64,000 bases of DNA, from positions 14,667,235 through 14,731,234 of the forward strand of contig OY747712.1 in the NCBI GenBank assembly GCA_963556495.2. The letters are read 5' to 3'. Below, piece by piece: positions 24,501-35,389 of this stretch. The notes beneath the pieces were generated by a model. It did not search any database. It was not told where the DNA came from and was given only the letters and a program-made list of their open reading frames with translations. Source of the stretch: Valencia hispanica. Its lineage: Eukaryota; Chordata; Actinopteri; Cyprinodontiformes; Valenciidae. Made by a program: the position numbers and the translations under genes. The stretch's first letter is position 1, and the number at the start of each line of letters is the position of its first letter.

Positions 24501-27500
24501 CGTAAAACATAGAAAGTGTAAATGTGGGTAGTTCATTTGTTTGCTGTGGTGTTTTATTTAACTGTTTTCTATGTCTATTAACCATCATAAAGGCTTTCAC
24601 CTTTCACACACATGGGAGCAAGTTGTTGTGCAACACATGGTTCGGGTCCTGTAAAGCAAACATCTGTAAAGCTAACATCTGTAAAGCTAACATCTGAATA
24701 TCATGTATAGAAGTGAAACGGTCTATGGTTTTGGTTTACTCGTAACATGCAGGTTAAAATATTTAATACCTGTTGTTTTTAGACTTTTTTTTATCCATTT
24801 ATCTAATAAAATATCCTGTCTTTCCCCCCCCCCCACAGTTATGCTACAACCCTTTGACTATGACCCCAATGAAAAAAGTAAACACAAATTTATGGTGCAG
24901 ACGATTTTCGCCCCATCAAACGTTTCTGACAACGACTCCTTGGTAAGTATTTAGGAGTTTGTTTTATTTCCTTTTTAATTAAATGTTTCCAGTGTGTGCT
25001 GAACTCCTGGTTTGACTGATAGATACTGAAGTATCTAACGAGGGCATCAGCCTTGGTATTTAAGACTGATGCTTTGATTTTGGATCAGGTTTTCACTGTT
25101 TGTAAATCTCCTCTTATACTGTGAATAATTTTACTGTTATTAAAGTTCAGTAATTGCATATAACACGTTTGTTTCTTTTAACCTTATTTTCCTTCCAACA
25201 TTGATATTCAAGCTAAGCTTAAATCATTATTTTAGCTAAATGTGTTCCAATAGTAATAACCGTAATGCATTCTTCTATTCCTGGACTACACAAATATTTC
25301 AGTTCAGTGCTACAAAGAAACTGGGACAACGCATCCAATTCAAAGATTTTTTTTCCCCTCTATTGCTGAAAATGCACAAATCTTTCTTTAAAAACTAAAC
25401 AAATCTACAATGTTGAAATAGTCTTTTTTTAAATTTTTAAATGTAGAAACCAGAAGGTATATTATTTTGATATAGGAATGTATAATGTACTCAGGTGACT
25501 TATTGTTAGTAGGTTCATGGGTAAAATCTAGATTTGGTTTCTGTGTTAATCCTATTGTGCAATTTTCCAGGCTCCTTTCTGTTAGTGGCCTGCATGGACC
25601 GAGAAAATTGGATGTTCCCCAATTTGTCCACCAGAGGGCAGCAAACGCTCAGCCACATAATAAAGCAAACTTTTATTTGTGAACTGCTTTATTGTGACTC
25701 CAAAAATCTGCTGCAGCTGTGCCTTCATTTTTATTGAAAAGTGTTTTGTTGACTATTTAAATTAACTGTAAAGTTATCTTAAAAATGAGGCTATTTACCG
25801 TTTTACTTGTGAATTGTGTTGCTGGTCAGAGCCAGGTCAACGCTATTGTCTGTTTTGCACAGAAATAGATGAATGTTTTTGAGTTTTTGAGGCTACACTG
25901 CAGATGAAAATGGTGATTCAAGTGGAGGGGGAAAAACAATTCCATCTGGATGCAGTTAGAGTCAATGAATGACGTGCATATTTTTCATCCGTCAGTGGAA
26001 AGACGCAAAACCTGAAGATCTCATGGATTCCAAGCTGAGATGTGTCTTTGAGATGCCTTCTGAAAACGAAGTGGTAAGAGGAGCTTGTTCCACATTAAAG
26101 CAGACATTTTATAACCTGAACCTTCTTTGACTTGATGGATGATTTCTGTTGTTTAAATTCCTGAAAGCTTTTTGCTTTACATATAGGATAATTTATTATT
26201 GGAGGGAAAACAAACGGGTAAAATGAGCAAAACCTTTAACGGCATGGTTCTTTTCTAGCTCTAGTCCTCCCATTTTGAGCACTGAAAACGTTTTTCTGCC
26301 CTGAAGACCATCAAAAACACACAAATCACATGAACCCATCCATCCACCCTTTTTATATCCAATCCAGAGGTGGGTTAGGGTTAGCTAAGAATAACACTTT
26401 AATATGATTTTATTCAAGTAAAAGTAAAAACTAGTCATCCAAAAAATTACTCAAGAGTAAAAAACTATCTTGTTTAAAGGCTACTGAAGTACTAAGGAGA
26501 AAAATATAATTTAAGTGCAAATTCTGATATTTTAAAGACTCAAATGGAAATAATAATCCCTCCTGTTGTGGCCAACCTTCATCCACAGTGCAGTAGTTGT
26601 ATTTCTGTACTCTCATAAGTCAGGCCTTTATTTGCACATGTTGTCATCTTGGCTTTCTCACAAACAAAGCCACATCAAACGTGACTTTTTGGTCTCTTTG
26701 ATCTGGCTCCGAGAAACCCGGACAAGGCTGCCTTTCTTCGGCTTATCGGTGGCATCTAATGGATCGAGTCTGGCCATGCTGGATTTCATCTCAGTCATGC
26801 TTTTCCTCTCTTCTGTCGACCAGAATGACGTAGAACTGACAAGAGCTGCCCCGGTGATAAACTCTATGAAGACCGAGCCAACGGTTCCTGCTGCAGCAGC
26901 AGACGACACGGAGATGAAAAAGCTGCTGGAGAAGTGCAAGAGGCTGCAGTCGGAGATAAACAAGCTCAACGAGGAGAACAGGCAATTGAAGGTTAGATGT
27001 GCTGAAAAGACTTTTTGGTTTTTGGTCCCCAGTAGGGCTGGACGATATGGCCTCAAATCTATATTGTGATCTAATCTGAAGCATGTGCGCTAATAATATT
27101 TAATGAGATATATTATTTTCTTCTGTTTATGTCAAAATGACTTTCTTACTTACCAGCAGAACAGTGACTTCATTTTAAGACGAAATGCATGGAAAAACAA
27201 CCCCCCCCCCAAAAAAAAAGAAATGCAACACAGAAATCCTCATAACATAAAGATGAAGATATTTGAAGTTGAATACAAGCCAAATGTTAAGAAAACACAA
27301 CATTCACAACATTCTAAATAGTTTATTTCTGCTTTACTGATTACTTATGTATAAATTTAATCTCACAAAAATAAAGCTACACATATTATTAGACTAACTA
27401 AAAATGCTTAATCTCAAAGTTCAACATGTTTCTTTTTTGTTGAATAGAAAAGAACACATTTTAAACTTACAATATCCCCCCCAAAAAACTCAATCCAATC

Positions 27501-28828
27501 AATATGTAGTGTAAATGCGAACAATGAACACTCAGTATTTATCATCCTTGCGTACCTGGTACAAAGTATGTAGGCACAGCTTGATGACATCAACATGCAC
27601 AATAACGGTAGGCTGGTATGGTCACAATCTCTATCGTTGACCTAATTTATATCATTTCTACATTATACCATTTATATCGCCCACTTCTAGTCCCTAGAGC
27701 TGGTTGCCATGCTAAGACAGAACCAGTCACGCATTTATTTATTTTTTTCGGCACACAATTGAAAAGCAAAATAATACAAGTACATGCTTGAGTGTGAAAT
27801 TTCCAGATTGTTTTTTTTACGATATATTGTGATATGATGAGTAAGACTATATATTTTGATTTAAAACAATATATTTTCAATATGTATTTAAAACTGAATT
27901 TAACTGTGACAGCATTAATCTAAACACTCCAACCTGTTTCATACTTTAACACATCCAGTTTTATTACTAGATCTAGTTGATCCACTGGAACAACGGTGAA
28001 AGCAGCCACAAACTACCAGTCATACTTTGAATTTTACTAGAAAAATTACAGTCATCATTAATGGTTCCATTCAAATTCTGAAAAACAAAAATCAATACAT
28101 TACTTTGGAGTATCGATACAATATTGTGACATGAAATATCCAGATATATCGGTGTATTGATATTTTCTTACATCCCTAGTAGCAACCATTTTCCTCATCT
28201 TTTGGCTTTCCCCCCCCCCCCGAGAGCGGAGATGGGTAAGAGTGTGGATAATGGCTCCTGTGGTAGTGCCCAGATTGTTTCCTCTGTGTGTATTAATTGG
28301 CGTTTGAACCACTAAACTAGGCAGGTCTAAGCAGTTTTCGAGGGGGTCTTCAACTATTTGCGGATCATGGCTAATCAGAGGTAGTTGTTGTCCCTGCGAA
28401 TACCAGAGATCCATTTTTTATTGGCTGAGGATGGAGAACTCCGGAGGTTTGAGTTGGGCATTTTTTACAATAAAAAAGTGGGACTCCTGATTGTATCGCT
28501 GGTCCTCTTAACAGCGCAGGGGTCAAGTTCAACCCCTACCAGTTCAGCATCGACACCTCGACCACGTGTTGATAGAGTTTGTAAGCATGAGCTGAAAGAG
28601 GCTGTTGAGATATTGATCGCTGTGCTGAGGTTTCGCCTTCTTGTTTTTCTTTACCTTTTACAGGATGAGGGAATAAGGATGAGAAAGATGCCACCCCGCT
28701 CAGACCACATGACCTCAAACTCAACCAACGTTGTCGGCCGAGAAACCAGCGCCACCTTCCTGCCCTCCCTCCTTGTCGTCATAGCAGCCATCTTCATTGG
28801 ATTTTTCCTCGGAAAGTTCATCTTGTAG
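21371..28828 (+). CDS. vapa: VAMP-associated protein A (exons 2-6, gene partial at 5' end)
   Basis: Five exons join in frame: 21371-21523, 24839-24942, 25996-26073, 26824-26991 and 28664-28828 (stop TAG), with GT/AG borders and matching phases. The product is about 221 residues and lacks only the short N-terminus. VAP proteins are tail-anchored ER receptors that bind FFAT motifs of lipid-transfer and tethering proteins at membrane contact sites. Seen here: the MSP domain with the VAP signature [16 protein letters not shown], including the proline equivalent to the ALS8 site of VAPB; KHKFMVQ in the FFAT-binding face; a coiled coil near [15 protein letters not shown]; and a terminal membrane anchor ending [10 protein letters not shown]. 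That anchor and VQTIFAP fit VAPA rather than VAPB. The introns carry L2 and hAT repeats. Exon 1 (start codon, about 20 residues) was not found in 1-21370. No lesions are seen, so the gene is probably functional. Confidence 0.95.
21629..22870. repeat. AATCGATT-rich dispersed repeat(s), vapa intron 2
   Basis: AGAGCTGGGTATCATTTCAA begins a stretch of ATCGATT-rich sequence that recurs around 22600-22640 and 22795-22865. It surrounds a GC-richer block (21900-22400). The style matches hAT-type non-autonomous repeats of fish, but the borders and target duplication could not be fixed. Confidence 0.4.
23938..24430 (-). mobile_element. L2-type LINE 3' fragment with a small insertion, vapa intron 2
   Basis: The sequence matches the L2 3' UTR (GGCAAGGCAGCTTTATTTGT) and the end of its ORF (GAGGAGCATAGAAACTGAAA). 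Between about 24151 and 24327 it is interrupted by a short element with imperfect ends, GCCAGGTACACACATAG and CTACATGTGGACAAGGC. Confidence 0.7.
24839..24942 (+). CDS. vapa: vapa exon 3 (MSP domain, second half)
   Basis: A long pyrimidine/poly-C tract and CACAG acceptor precede the exon, and the donor is GTAAGT. It encodes [20 protein letters not shown], then [15 protein letters not shown]. This strand set of the MSP fold carries the conserved K/M pair used in FFAT binding. Confidence 0.95.
25628..25642 (+). promoter_or_regulatory. Candidate CTCF core site, vapa intron 3
   Basis: CCACCAGAGGGCAGC fits the CTCF core CCASYAGRKGGCAG at every position, forward orientation. It lies between vapa exons 3 and 4 in non-repetitive sequence. 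This is motif evidence only. Confidence 0.5.
25996..26073 (+). CDS. vapa: vapa exon 4 (end of MSP domain)
   Basis: This is a phase-0 exon of 26 codons between GTCAG and GTAAGA. It encodes [20 protein letters not shown] followed by PSENEV, the conserved end of the VAP MSP domain. The repeat-free region around it fits a constrained exon. Confidence 0.94.
26824..26991 (+). CDS. vapa: vapa exon 5 (linker and coiled coil)
   Basis: This is a phase-0 exon of 56 codons after a GACCAG acceptor and before GTTAGA. A variable linker ([20 protein letters not shown], alanine-rich) leads into heptads [20 protein letters not shown] and LNEENRQLK, the VAP dimerisation coiled coil. A longer open frame runs upstream from 26566, but that part is intron: it lacks VAP similarity and crosses the acceptor. 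Confidence 0.92.
27033..27689. mobile_element. hAT-like element in vapa intron 5 (TAGGGCTGGACGATAT ends)
   Basis: Imperfect inverted ends TAGGGCTGGACGATAT and ATATCGCCCACTTCTA are flanked by GTCCCCAG (27025-27032) and GTCCCTAG (27690-27697), an 8-bp duplication with one mismatch. The 657 bp has no recognisable transposase. A partial copy is at 54840-55243. Confidence 0.75.
27816..28178. mobile_element. hAT-like element, family A copy 3 (left-truncated), vapa intron 5
   Basis: The sequence matches the body of 1226-1603 (ACACTCCAACCTGTTTCATA, the TCATCATTAATGGTTCCATT block) and ends in the same ACATCCCTA terminus. The left inverted end is absent, so no target duplication can be called. Confidence 0.65.
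28230..28412. mobile_element. Partial copy of the 39067-39498 repeat
   Basis: GGCGTTTGAACCACTAAACT, TTTTCGAGGGGGTC and GCGAATACCAGAGATCCATT parallel the right half of the 39067 element. It lies in vapa intron 5, about 250 bp before exon 6. Confidence 0.45.
28664..28828 (+). CDS. vapa: vapa exon 6 (tail anchor and stop)
   Basis: The exon follows TTTTACAG and encodes [20 protein letters not shown], then a spacer and the hydrophobic tail [22 protein letters not shown], ending in TAG. The terminal 20 or so residues are the ER membrane anchor and match VAPA as remembered. Confidence 0.95.
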   Translation, partial: DEGIRMRKMPPRSDHMTSNSTNVVGRETSATFLPSLLVVIAAIFIGFFLGKFIL

Positions 28829-29460
28829 ACTGGTTTCACGTATGCCGGCCATATCCCTTCGCGCCGGCTCCAAAAAGAAAAGAAAAAAAGAGGCCTGGAA
28901 GATCAAGAAGTCTTTCTGTTGACTTTGCCATATCATCGGTTGTGTGGCCTACAGTGAACACATCTGTACAGCATCATCCAAAGGCGTCGCCTTTTTACAA
29001 TGTCGCACATTTATTGAGCCCAGAGAGTTCACAAAAGAAGGCTTTAAAAAAAACAAAATTTCTCCCTTGTTTTCAGTTTGTTGGATTAATGGCTTTACAG
29101 GTAGTTTGGTGGGACGATGGAAAGATGTTCACCATCGGCTAACATGGATCATGGAAGAACGGGGAACCATTGGGAAGAAGCAGTCCAGTTTTTGCTCCCT
29201 CTCTTTCTTTCTCTCTTTCTCTCGGTGCTTTTAATAGGAATTGAATGAAATGCTAGGCATCTTGTAAATGTTATTTTAAATCCTTTCAAACAAAAACGTG
29301 AACAGAACCATCATTTAAACAGACTCATTGCTGGATTGCCTCTGAAGTAAACCTGTCTGTAATTTCTACTTCTTTCTTTTGGAATGTTCAGATCCAGCTG
29401 AGGAAATAGGTGCCTCGTTATGTGCATTTGTCCTGTCTTTATCCTCACAACAGTTAAGAA

Positions 29461-29469
29461 TTATTATTA

Positions 29470-29509
<40 letters not shown>
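29461..29509. repeat. (ATT)n microsatellite in the vapa 3' region
   Basis: About 16 TTA units with one interruption lie between the vapa stop and the candidate poly(A) signal, so they are probably transcribed in the 3' UTR. Confidence 0.9.
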
Positions 29510-29511
<2 letters not shown>

Positions 29512-29604
29512 ACATTATTCACATTTATTCCTTCTGAGGCAAGTATTGACTGAAATGAGGGTTCCATTTTTAAAATTCTCTCCCATGGTATTAATCATTG
29601 ACGA

Positions 29605-29610
29605 AATAAA
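29605..29610 (+). terminator. candidate vapa polyadenylation signal
   Basis: AATAAA lies about 780 bases after the vapa stop and is the first such hexamer I find in that 3' flank. It lies beyond the (ATT)n array at 29461-29509. This is inferred from position only; a more distal site is possible. Confidence 0.4.
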
Positions 29611-29832
29611 AATGAAAAAATGTGGTTTTCATAGCCATCTTTTCCTGTCACTTGAAATGGTGGCGCTGTAGAAACCAAAGTTTTTCTAAGAATTTTCTGA
29701 AAGCTGGGAAGGTATGAGGTTTTCAGATTATAACTTTGAGTATAAACTCAAACATTTCAAACATGGCCCAAATTGTTTTGGTGGTGCACGACCTACGCAG
29801 TGCCGCTCAGTGGAAACAAGACAGAGCCATTG

Positions 29833-30180
29833 TGAGGCAAAGCAATTTTATTTGTATAGCACACTTTCAACAACAAGGTAATTCAAGGTGCTTTACATGA
29901 TTAAGGGGTCAAATAAAACTGGCAGTAAAACACAGACAAAGCATATAAAGTAAAAACGGCAATAAAGCAAGAAACACACACAAAACATGATACATGAAAA
30001 CATTACTCAAAGGCAGCTCTAAACAGATGTATTTTTAGCTGTGATTTAAAATAACTGTTTCAGCAGTTTTGCAGTTGTCTGGAAGTTTGTTCCAGATTAG
30101 AGGAGCCTAGAAACTGAAAGCTGCTTCATGTTTGGTTCTAATTCTAGGTATGTTGAGTAGACAGGAATTATAGGATCTGA
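29833..30180 (-). mobile_element. L2-type LINE 3' fragment, 3' of vapa
   Basis: GAGGCAAAGCAATTTTATTT, CAAGGTGCTTTACATGATTA and GAGGAGCCTAGAAACTGAAA match the same L2 family on the minus strand. It starts about 1 kb past the vapa stop. Confidence 0.75.
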
Positions 30181-32984
30181 GTGTTTGGTCTTGTAGATAC
30201 AAGGGGGGGAGGATTGGACCACCAAGGAGTAAATATCCACCAAAACACTAAGACATTTTTAGATGAATTTCACATATTTACAAGAAAAATACTTGAAACA
30301 TCTGTCAAACCGGTAGATTTGCAAGAAAAAATTGACAATTTTCCATGATTAAAATCATAAATTTACAATATTAAAAAAAGGATATTCTTTTACATTGTAA
30401 AGTTAGAAATTTGCACAAAAAATCTTACATTTAATAGGATAACTCCAGTTTACAAAAATTTTAAAGATTGAGGGGGTGAATGTAGGTGTGCGTAAGTGTA
30501 AGTGGTAGAGCCGGTCTGTTTTCCTATATCAGAAAGACATGTCCCAGGTGCAGACTCTCCATGAACGCCTTGAACGGGATCCTTGTGGATGTAAAAAGAC
30601 AGTCTTTGTTCAGTATGTTATTGATGTGAGACTTCAAGTTGGACATTTTGCATTTCCGATTGGCTTGACATGTGTTTACTGTGTAAAGTGCCTGAGACGT
30701 TCAGGAAGAAGAAGCTGCAACATGGCTGCCTCAAACCGGGAGATGTTCTGATACAGAAAAAGAGCCTGGAAATGTCACTTGCTCTTTGGAAATTATCCAG
30801 ATGTACTGTACAGCCCCTATATTTGCCACCTAAATGACTGACCCTATAATCTCAGAAAAATTCTGACTTCACAATGTCAATTGTTAAAAATGTACTTTTT
30901 TTTCACGTAAGATCACGACTTTCCGACGAGAATATCGAAGTGTTTTTTCTTCTTGTAAATAAGTGAAGTTAATCTCAAAATTTTAGATTATCGGGCAAAA
31001 AATGTAGGCTACTCCAACCTGGCCAATTATTTTTTCTTTTATCTACAAGGGCCCTAATACTCAATCAAATGTTTAAAAACCAAAAAGTGACAATTATTAC
31101 ATTACCCCTGCTAAAATATTTATTACAGCAACAATTGTCAATTTAATTTATCGAGAACACCGTTAAGAGCCGTTTCACGTACTCATGGCAGTTTTTTTCT
31201 AACTAAATATATTTAGAAAAATAATTAAATTTCACTTCAGTCACAAGCAGCTAAAAACTGCAGGTCAGTTTAGAAGCTATTGTCGGGGAAGACTGAAACA
31301 AAAATAATAGAATAAATTAATTTAGCAAAGCTTTTACATGCTTATTGCATAAATATTATTGCTTCTTGCCACCCTTCTACTCATGGAGCAATACTGAAAG
31401 CTAATATTAGCATAACTTTACATTTCAAAGAGCATTACCTTTAATAATGGTAATGGACGTCTTCCTTTAGTTTCCAGCCCAAAACGGCAGCTATCTTTCT
31501 GGTAAACAAGAGACTTAAGAGTGACCCATATGCAAAAATGAAGACTAAGCGTCTGACTATTTTCAGCTGATAGTTCAATGGTCTATGCACAGTTTGTAAG
31601 TGCTCAAAGTGGTAAAACAATTATTTGAATTATAGTACATTCATTGTACTCAGAAGTCAGATCCCCCCCCCAATGCTGCAAAGCAAGACTCAGTTCCAGA
31701 GTTTACCGTTTACATGTGCTTTATCTCATTAAACAAGTGGTACATAATAAAATTTCTACTTGTGAACATGTTTAATTTGGTGTTGATCACATAAAATGAC
31801 TATTAGCGCTAAGATTTACAACAAATTCCACTGTTGTCTGACTTGCAACCAGCTCATTCAATTCAGGCTTTATATCACTTTGAGCTCCATCTTCAGAGAC
31901 AACCCGACTGCAAGCATTGAGAATGCTGAGGTGAGTTAATCTTCATCAATGCAGACAGAGCACCTGCATAGCGTAGCATTAGGTTAACATACCTTTTCTA
32001 CCAGTACCTTCTTGGCTTGGCTCAGTTTTTTGGGTTTTTTCATTAGGTATTGTTACTTGGTGTCAGCTCCTTTTTAGATCGGACGGGCTTCAAGCTGAAG
32101 ATGCAATGTCAGACTACAGGTCACTTACTAGCAAGGGGCTGGTGTCCCTGGTTGACTGACAAGGGTGACTACATTACAACAATCAAAGCCGCCATTTTTA
32201 AAAACTCGCAAAGGGACTCGCATTCTGAGCTTTAGGGGAAATGGCAACACTAAAATTAATGAACCCCATCGCAAAGGATAACTAGAACGGAGTCAAGATG
32301 AGCAGAGGAGGTACTAATGTTGCTTTCACTTAAAAAAATATCGTAGCCTGTGTACCTCACAATGTTCCATCTGTAAAATCCCTTGCAGCTTAATTCAAAC
32401 AGGAGATCAAATAACTTGAGCTACAGTAACAAATATTTAGAAAAGTGAAGCTTGAACAGGGTCAGTGGAAACTAAACGGTTCAGTTTAACCTGCTGTGAG
32501 AGGATGATGTAAAACTACAATGACCCAACATCCCAGAGCTGATGTTTTCGATCAGATCTGTTGGAGATTAAATCCATTCATTTTCAGCCCATTATGACGT
32601 TCTGCATGACAGAGTCCGTTATGGTCAATTCAGCCAGATAATGAGGTGGAAATAGCTCTCCTTATGAGTTGCCAATTTCCCAGACAAACATGAACCTTGA
32701 ATCCTTTTATCAAAGCGTGAAGTTGAGTAACTCAAGGTGATTCCATGGGGACGGGATCATGGGAAAAGAAATGTTGACCTTTTTTTCTTAGCACCGGAGC
32801 GAGGGAAACTTGATAATGAACTCTGGTTTGGGTCAAACTGAATGGGGTAGAAAAGTGCTGGCAATGCTGGCATACACGTTAATCACAGTATAGTCAACTA
32901 GAACTGGTTACGAAAGTTTTAATGACTAAAACTGGAAGCCTTACATGATAAAAAAAAAAAAAAATCTTATTTGTTTAATCAATA
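30181..32984. other. Intergenic, vapa 3' side: nothing recognised
   Basis: Open frames are short and not protein-like. There is a poly-C run near 31665, and one copy of a general AT-rich style. No repeat family was identified by eye. Confidence 0.6.
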
Positions 32985-34130
32985 AAGATTATTATAGAGT
33001 CTTGTAAAATTTTCTGCATTTCGTCATGTTACCAGAACAAGGAAACTGGGTCCTCACGAGTGTCATTTTATTGGTTTAAATCCAGCTGTTTTGAAGGCCT
33101 TAATGGTTAATTGGTTAACAAGCACAACTGAGAGGCCAGGGAGAAAGCTGTGGAGCTTATTTAAGCAGGGTTAGGTTAGAAAACGGTATCTAAACCTTTG
33201 AACATCTTTCGGAGTACCGTTTAATCCATTATCTGAAAATGAGTTTGGTACATCTGCAAACCTTTCGAAGACATGGTCGTCGACCTAAACTGGCAGGGCG
33301 GTCCAGGAGAACCTTAATCAGAGAAGTGGCCATAGGGAGCTCCAGAGAATCTGTCGTTAGGGGTGCAGCTGTTTGTCGTTCACAAAACAAGCCTTTTTAA
33401 AGGAGTTGCAAGACTAAATCCATTGTTTAAAGAACGCCATAAGAAGTCTGCTTCATTACATTCAAAACACGCCATCCCTTACATTGAAACATGGTGGTGG
33501 CAGCATCATGCTGTGGAATTACTTTTGTTCAGCAGAGACAGAGAGGCTGGTCTGAGTTGATGAGAAGTTGAATGGAGGTAAATACAGGAGGATCTTTGAA
33601 GAGAATCTACTAGAGTCTGTAAGACTCAAAGCAGAGGTTCATCTATAGTCGGAGCTACAATGGAGATGTTTATATCGAAGCATACTCATGTTTTAGAATG
33701 GCCCAGTCAAAGTCCAGGCCTAAATCCTGTTGGGAATCTTTGGCAAGTGTTCAGAAACTCTCCGACCATCCTGACTGAGCTTGAGCTGTTTTGCCAAGAA
33801 TGGGGATAGATCTTAGTCTCTAGCTGTGCAAAGCTGGTAGAGACAAACCTCCCATACAGTCACAGCTTTAAGTGCAGTGAAGGGGGTTTAACAAATTATT
33901 GACTCAGTTGTCGAAATACAAAGACAAAGCCACGATTTTCAGGATTTTATTAGTAAAAATCATAAAACTTTTATCCTTCTGCTTCAAATTCAGAATGAAT
34001 ACTTTGTTGGTCTATCAGATAAAATGCCTGTTGTTTTTTTCATCCTTATATATTTTTTATTTAAGTGGTGTGAATACTTTTGGATTATACTGTAAAACTA
34101 TAAGTTGAATAAAATGATAAAATCTAGTCC
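32985..34130 (+). mobile_element. Decayed Tc1/mariner element
   Basis: Fragments of a Tc1 transposase are readable: HGRRPKLAGRSRRTLIREVA near 33272-33331, a TGGTGGTGGCAGCATCATG box near 33491, and WPSQSPGLNP at 33699-33728, where the family has a conserved D in place of G. The end region TGACTGAGCTTGAGCTGTTT also fits. Stops and frameshifts are abundant. The borders are approximate. Confidence 0.7.
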
Positions 34131-35389
34131 ACTTCTAGAGCCCTGACGTTTTAAAGTGTTTCAGCTGTGTTTTCTTTTTTATTTCTCTTGTCTTCAGGAC
34201 AATCACCACTTCTTTAATTTCCCCAACTACTGCTCACTTTTGATCAAATAACTGAACACAGAAAAGAAGTTGAACCAGAAAAGCGTTCAACAAATTGTTG
34301 TTTGTGTTTCGTGAGCAAATTTATAAAAAAAAATTTACAGCAGAAGGATCAATTTTACTTTTGGTTGCAGCTTAAATGCGACTCCGCTGGCACCTCTTCA
34401 GGAATGTTCACACTTGGCGGCCTCCCAGTTTAACTCCCATCACACATTGACGCCATAATCCCAATAAAATCTAAGGGTTTTATTTCCTCTGCTGGGGACT
34501 GTAAACAGGAATGTGTTTCCTACTGAAGGAACACAAAATCTGTGCTCATCAGAAGCCAAATGTTCCCAGATAAACACTCACTTTTAATCTTTTAAACAGT
34601 CTCCTTCTGAGATAATAATGATGGTGTTGCCACCCCATTTGACTTAAAACTAAATGTTTAAGATATTTTAATGTGTTGATCAATGCCGTGAAAGATGGTT
34701 TAATAGAAACCTCCAAACAAGGTTGCAAATGTTGATGGCAATGAATTACAGAAGTTTAAATTTGTTTCCAAGCCACATACGAGGTATCTCTCTCAAAATA
34801 TGTAAGCCCCTGAGAGGAATATGAGCTTAGAAATAATTTAACATACAGCATTAACATGGATCTTCAAGGGCAATTTGTTTGTTTTTTTGTAGTTGGATTG
34901 TTAAGGCATCACAGTTTTTGTTGTTAAAGGTTTTTTTTAACATGCTTTTTCAAATAAACTAATTGTAAGGTCTGACTAAAAGCAGCAAACAGTTTTCAAA
35001 TGGTGATTATATTCATTAAGGGAAATAAAAGCTATTAACTATTAGAGAACCCTTTTATTGCCCTACCATGTTTTTTTTTTTTCTCTCTTTGACAAGATGT
35101 CAGAGAATAATTTTCAGTTTCAGGAATTAAGAACCTAAAGTACTGAATCCAGTTATAATTACGGTGTTAATGTATTAAATATGAATTTAAATAATTGCAT
35201 GTGAAGATCAATAAATGATTTAAAAAAATTAAAAATCATGGTTATATTAGTACAGACTAATCTTTAAGATCTATATTGCAATAAATGAAAAACTTTTATT
35301 ACTTACATGAATCATTACACAAAATTTGTACAAATCACTATAAATATAAAGTATTGTGCCTATCTCCAGCGGTCAAGGGGCGAGAACAA
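34131..35389. other. Intergenic: nothing recognised except a SINE-like scrap
   Basis: AT-rich. Near 35356-35385 a 29-bp stretch (TGCCTATCTCCAGCGGTCA...) matches the body of the SINE at 45047-47513. Confidence 0.6.

Noticed and set aside
26566..26823. The open frame upstream of vapa exon 5 as a longer exon.
   Set aside because: A clear CAG acceptor at 26821-26823 restores phase with exon 4, and the upstream residues lack VAP similarity.
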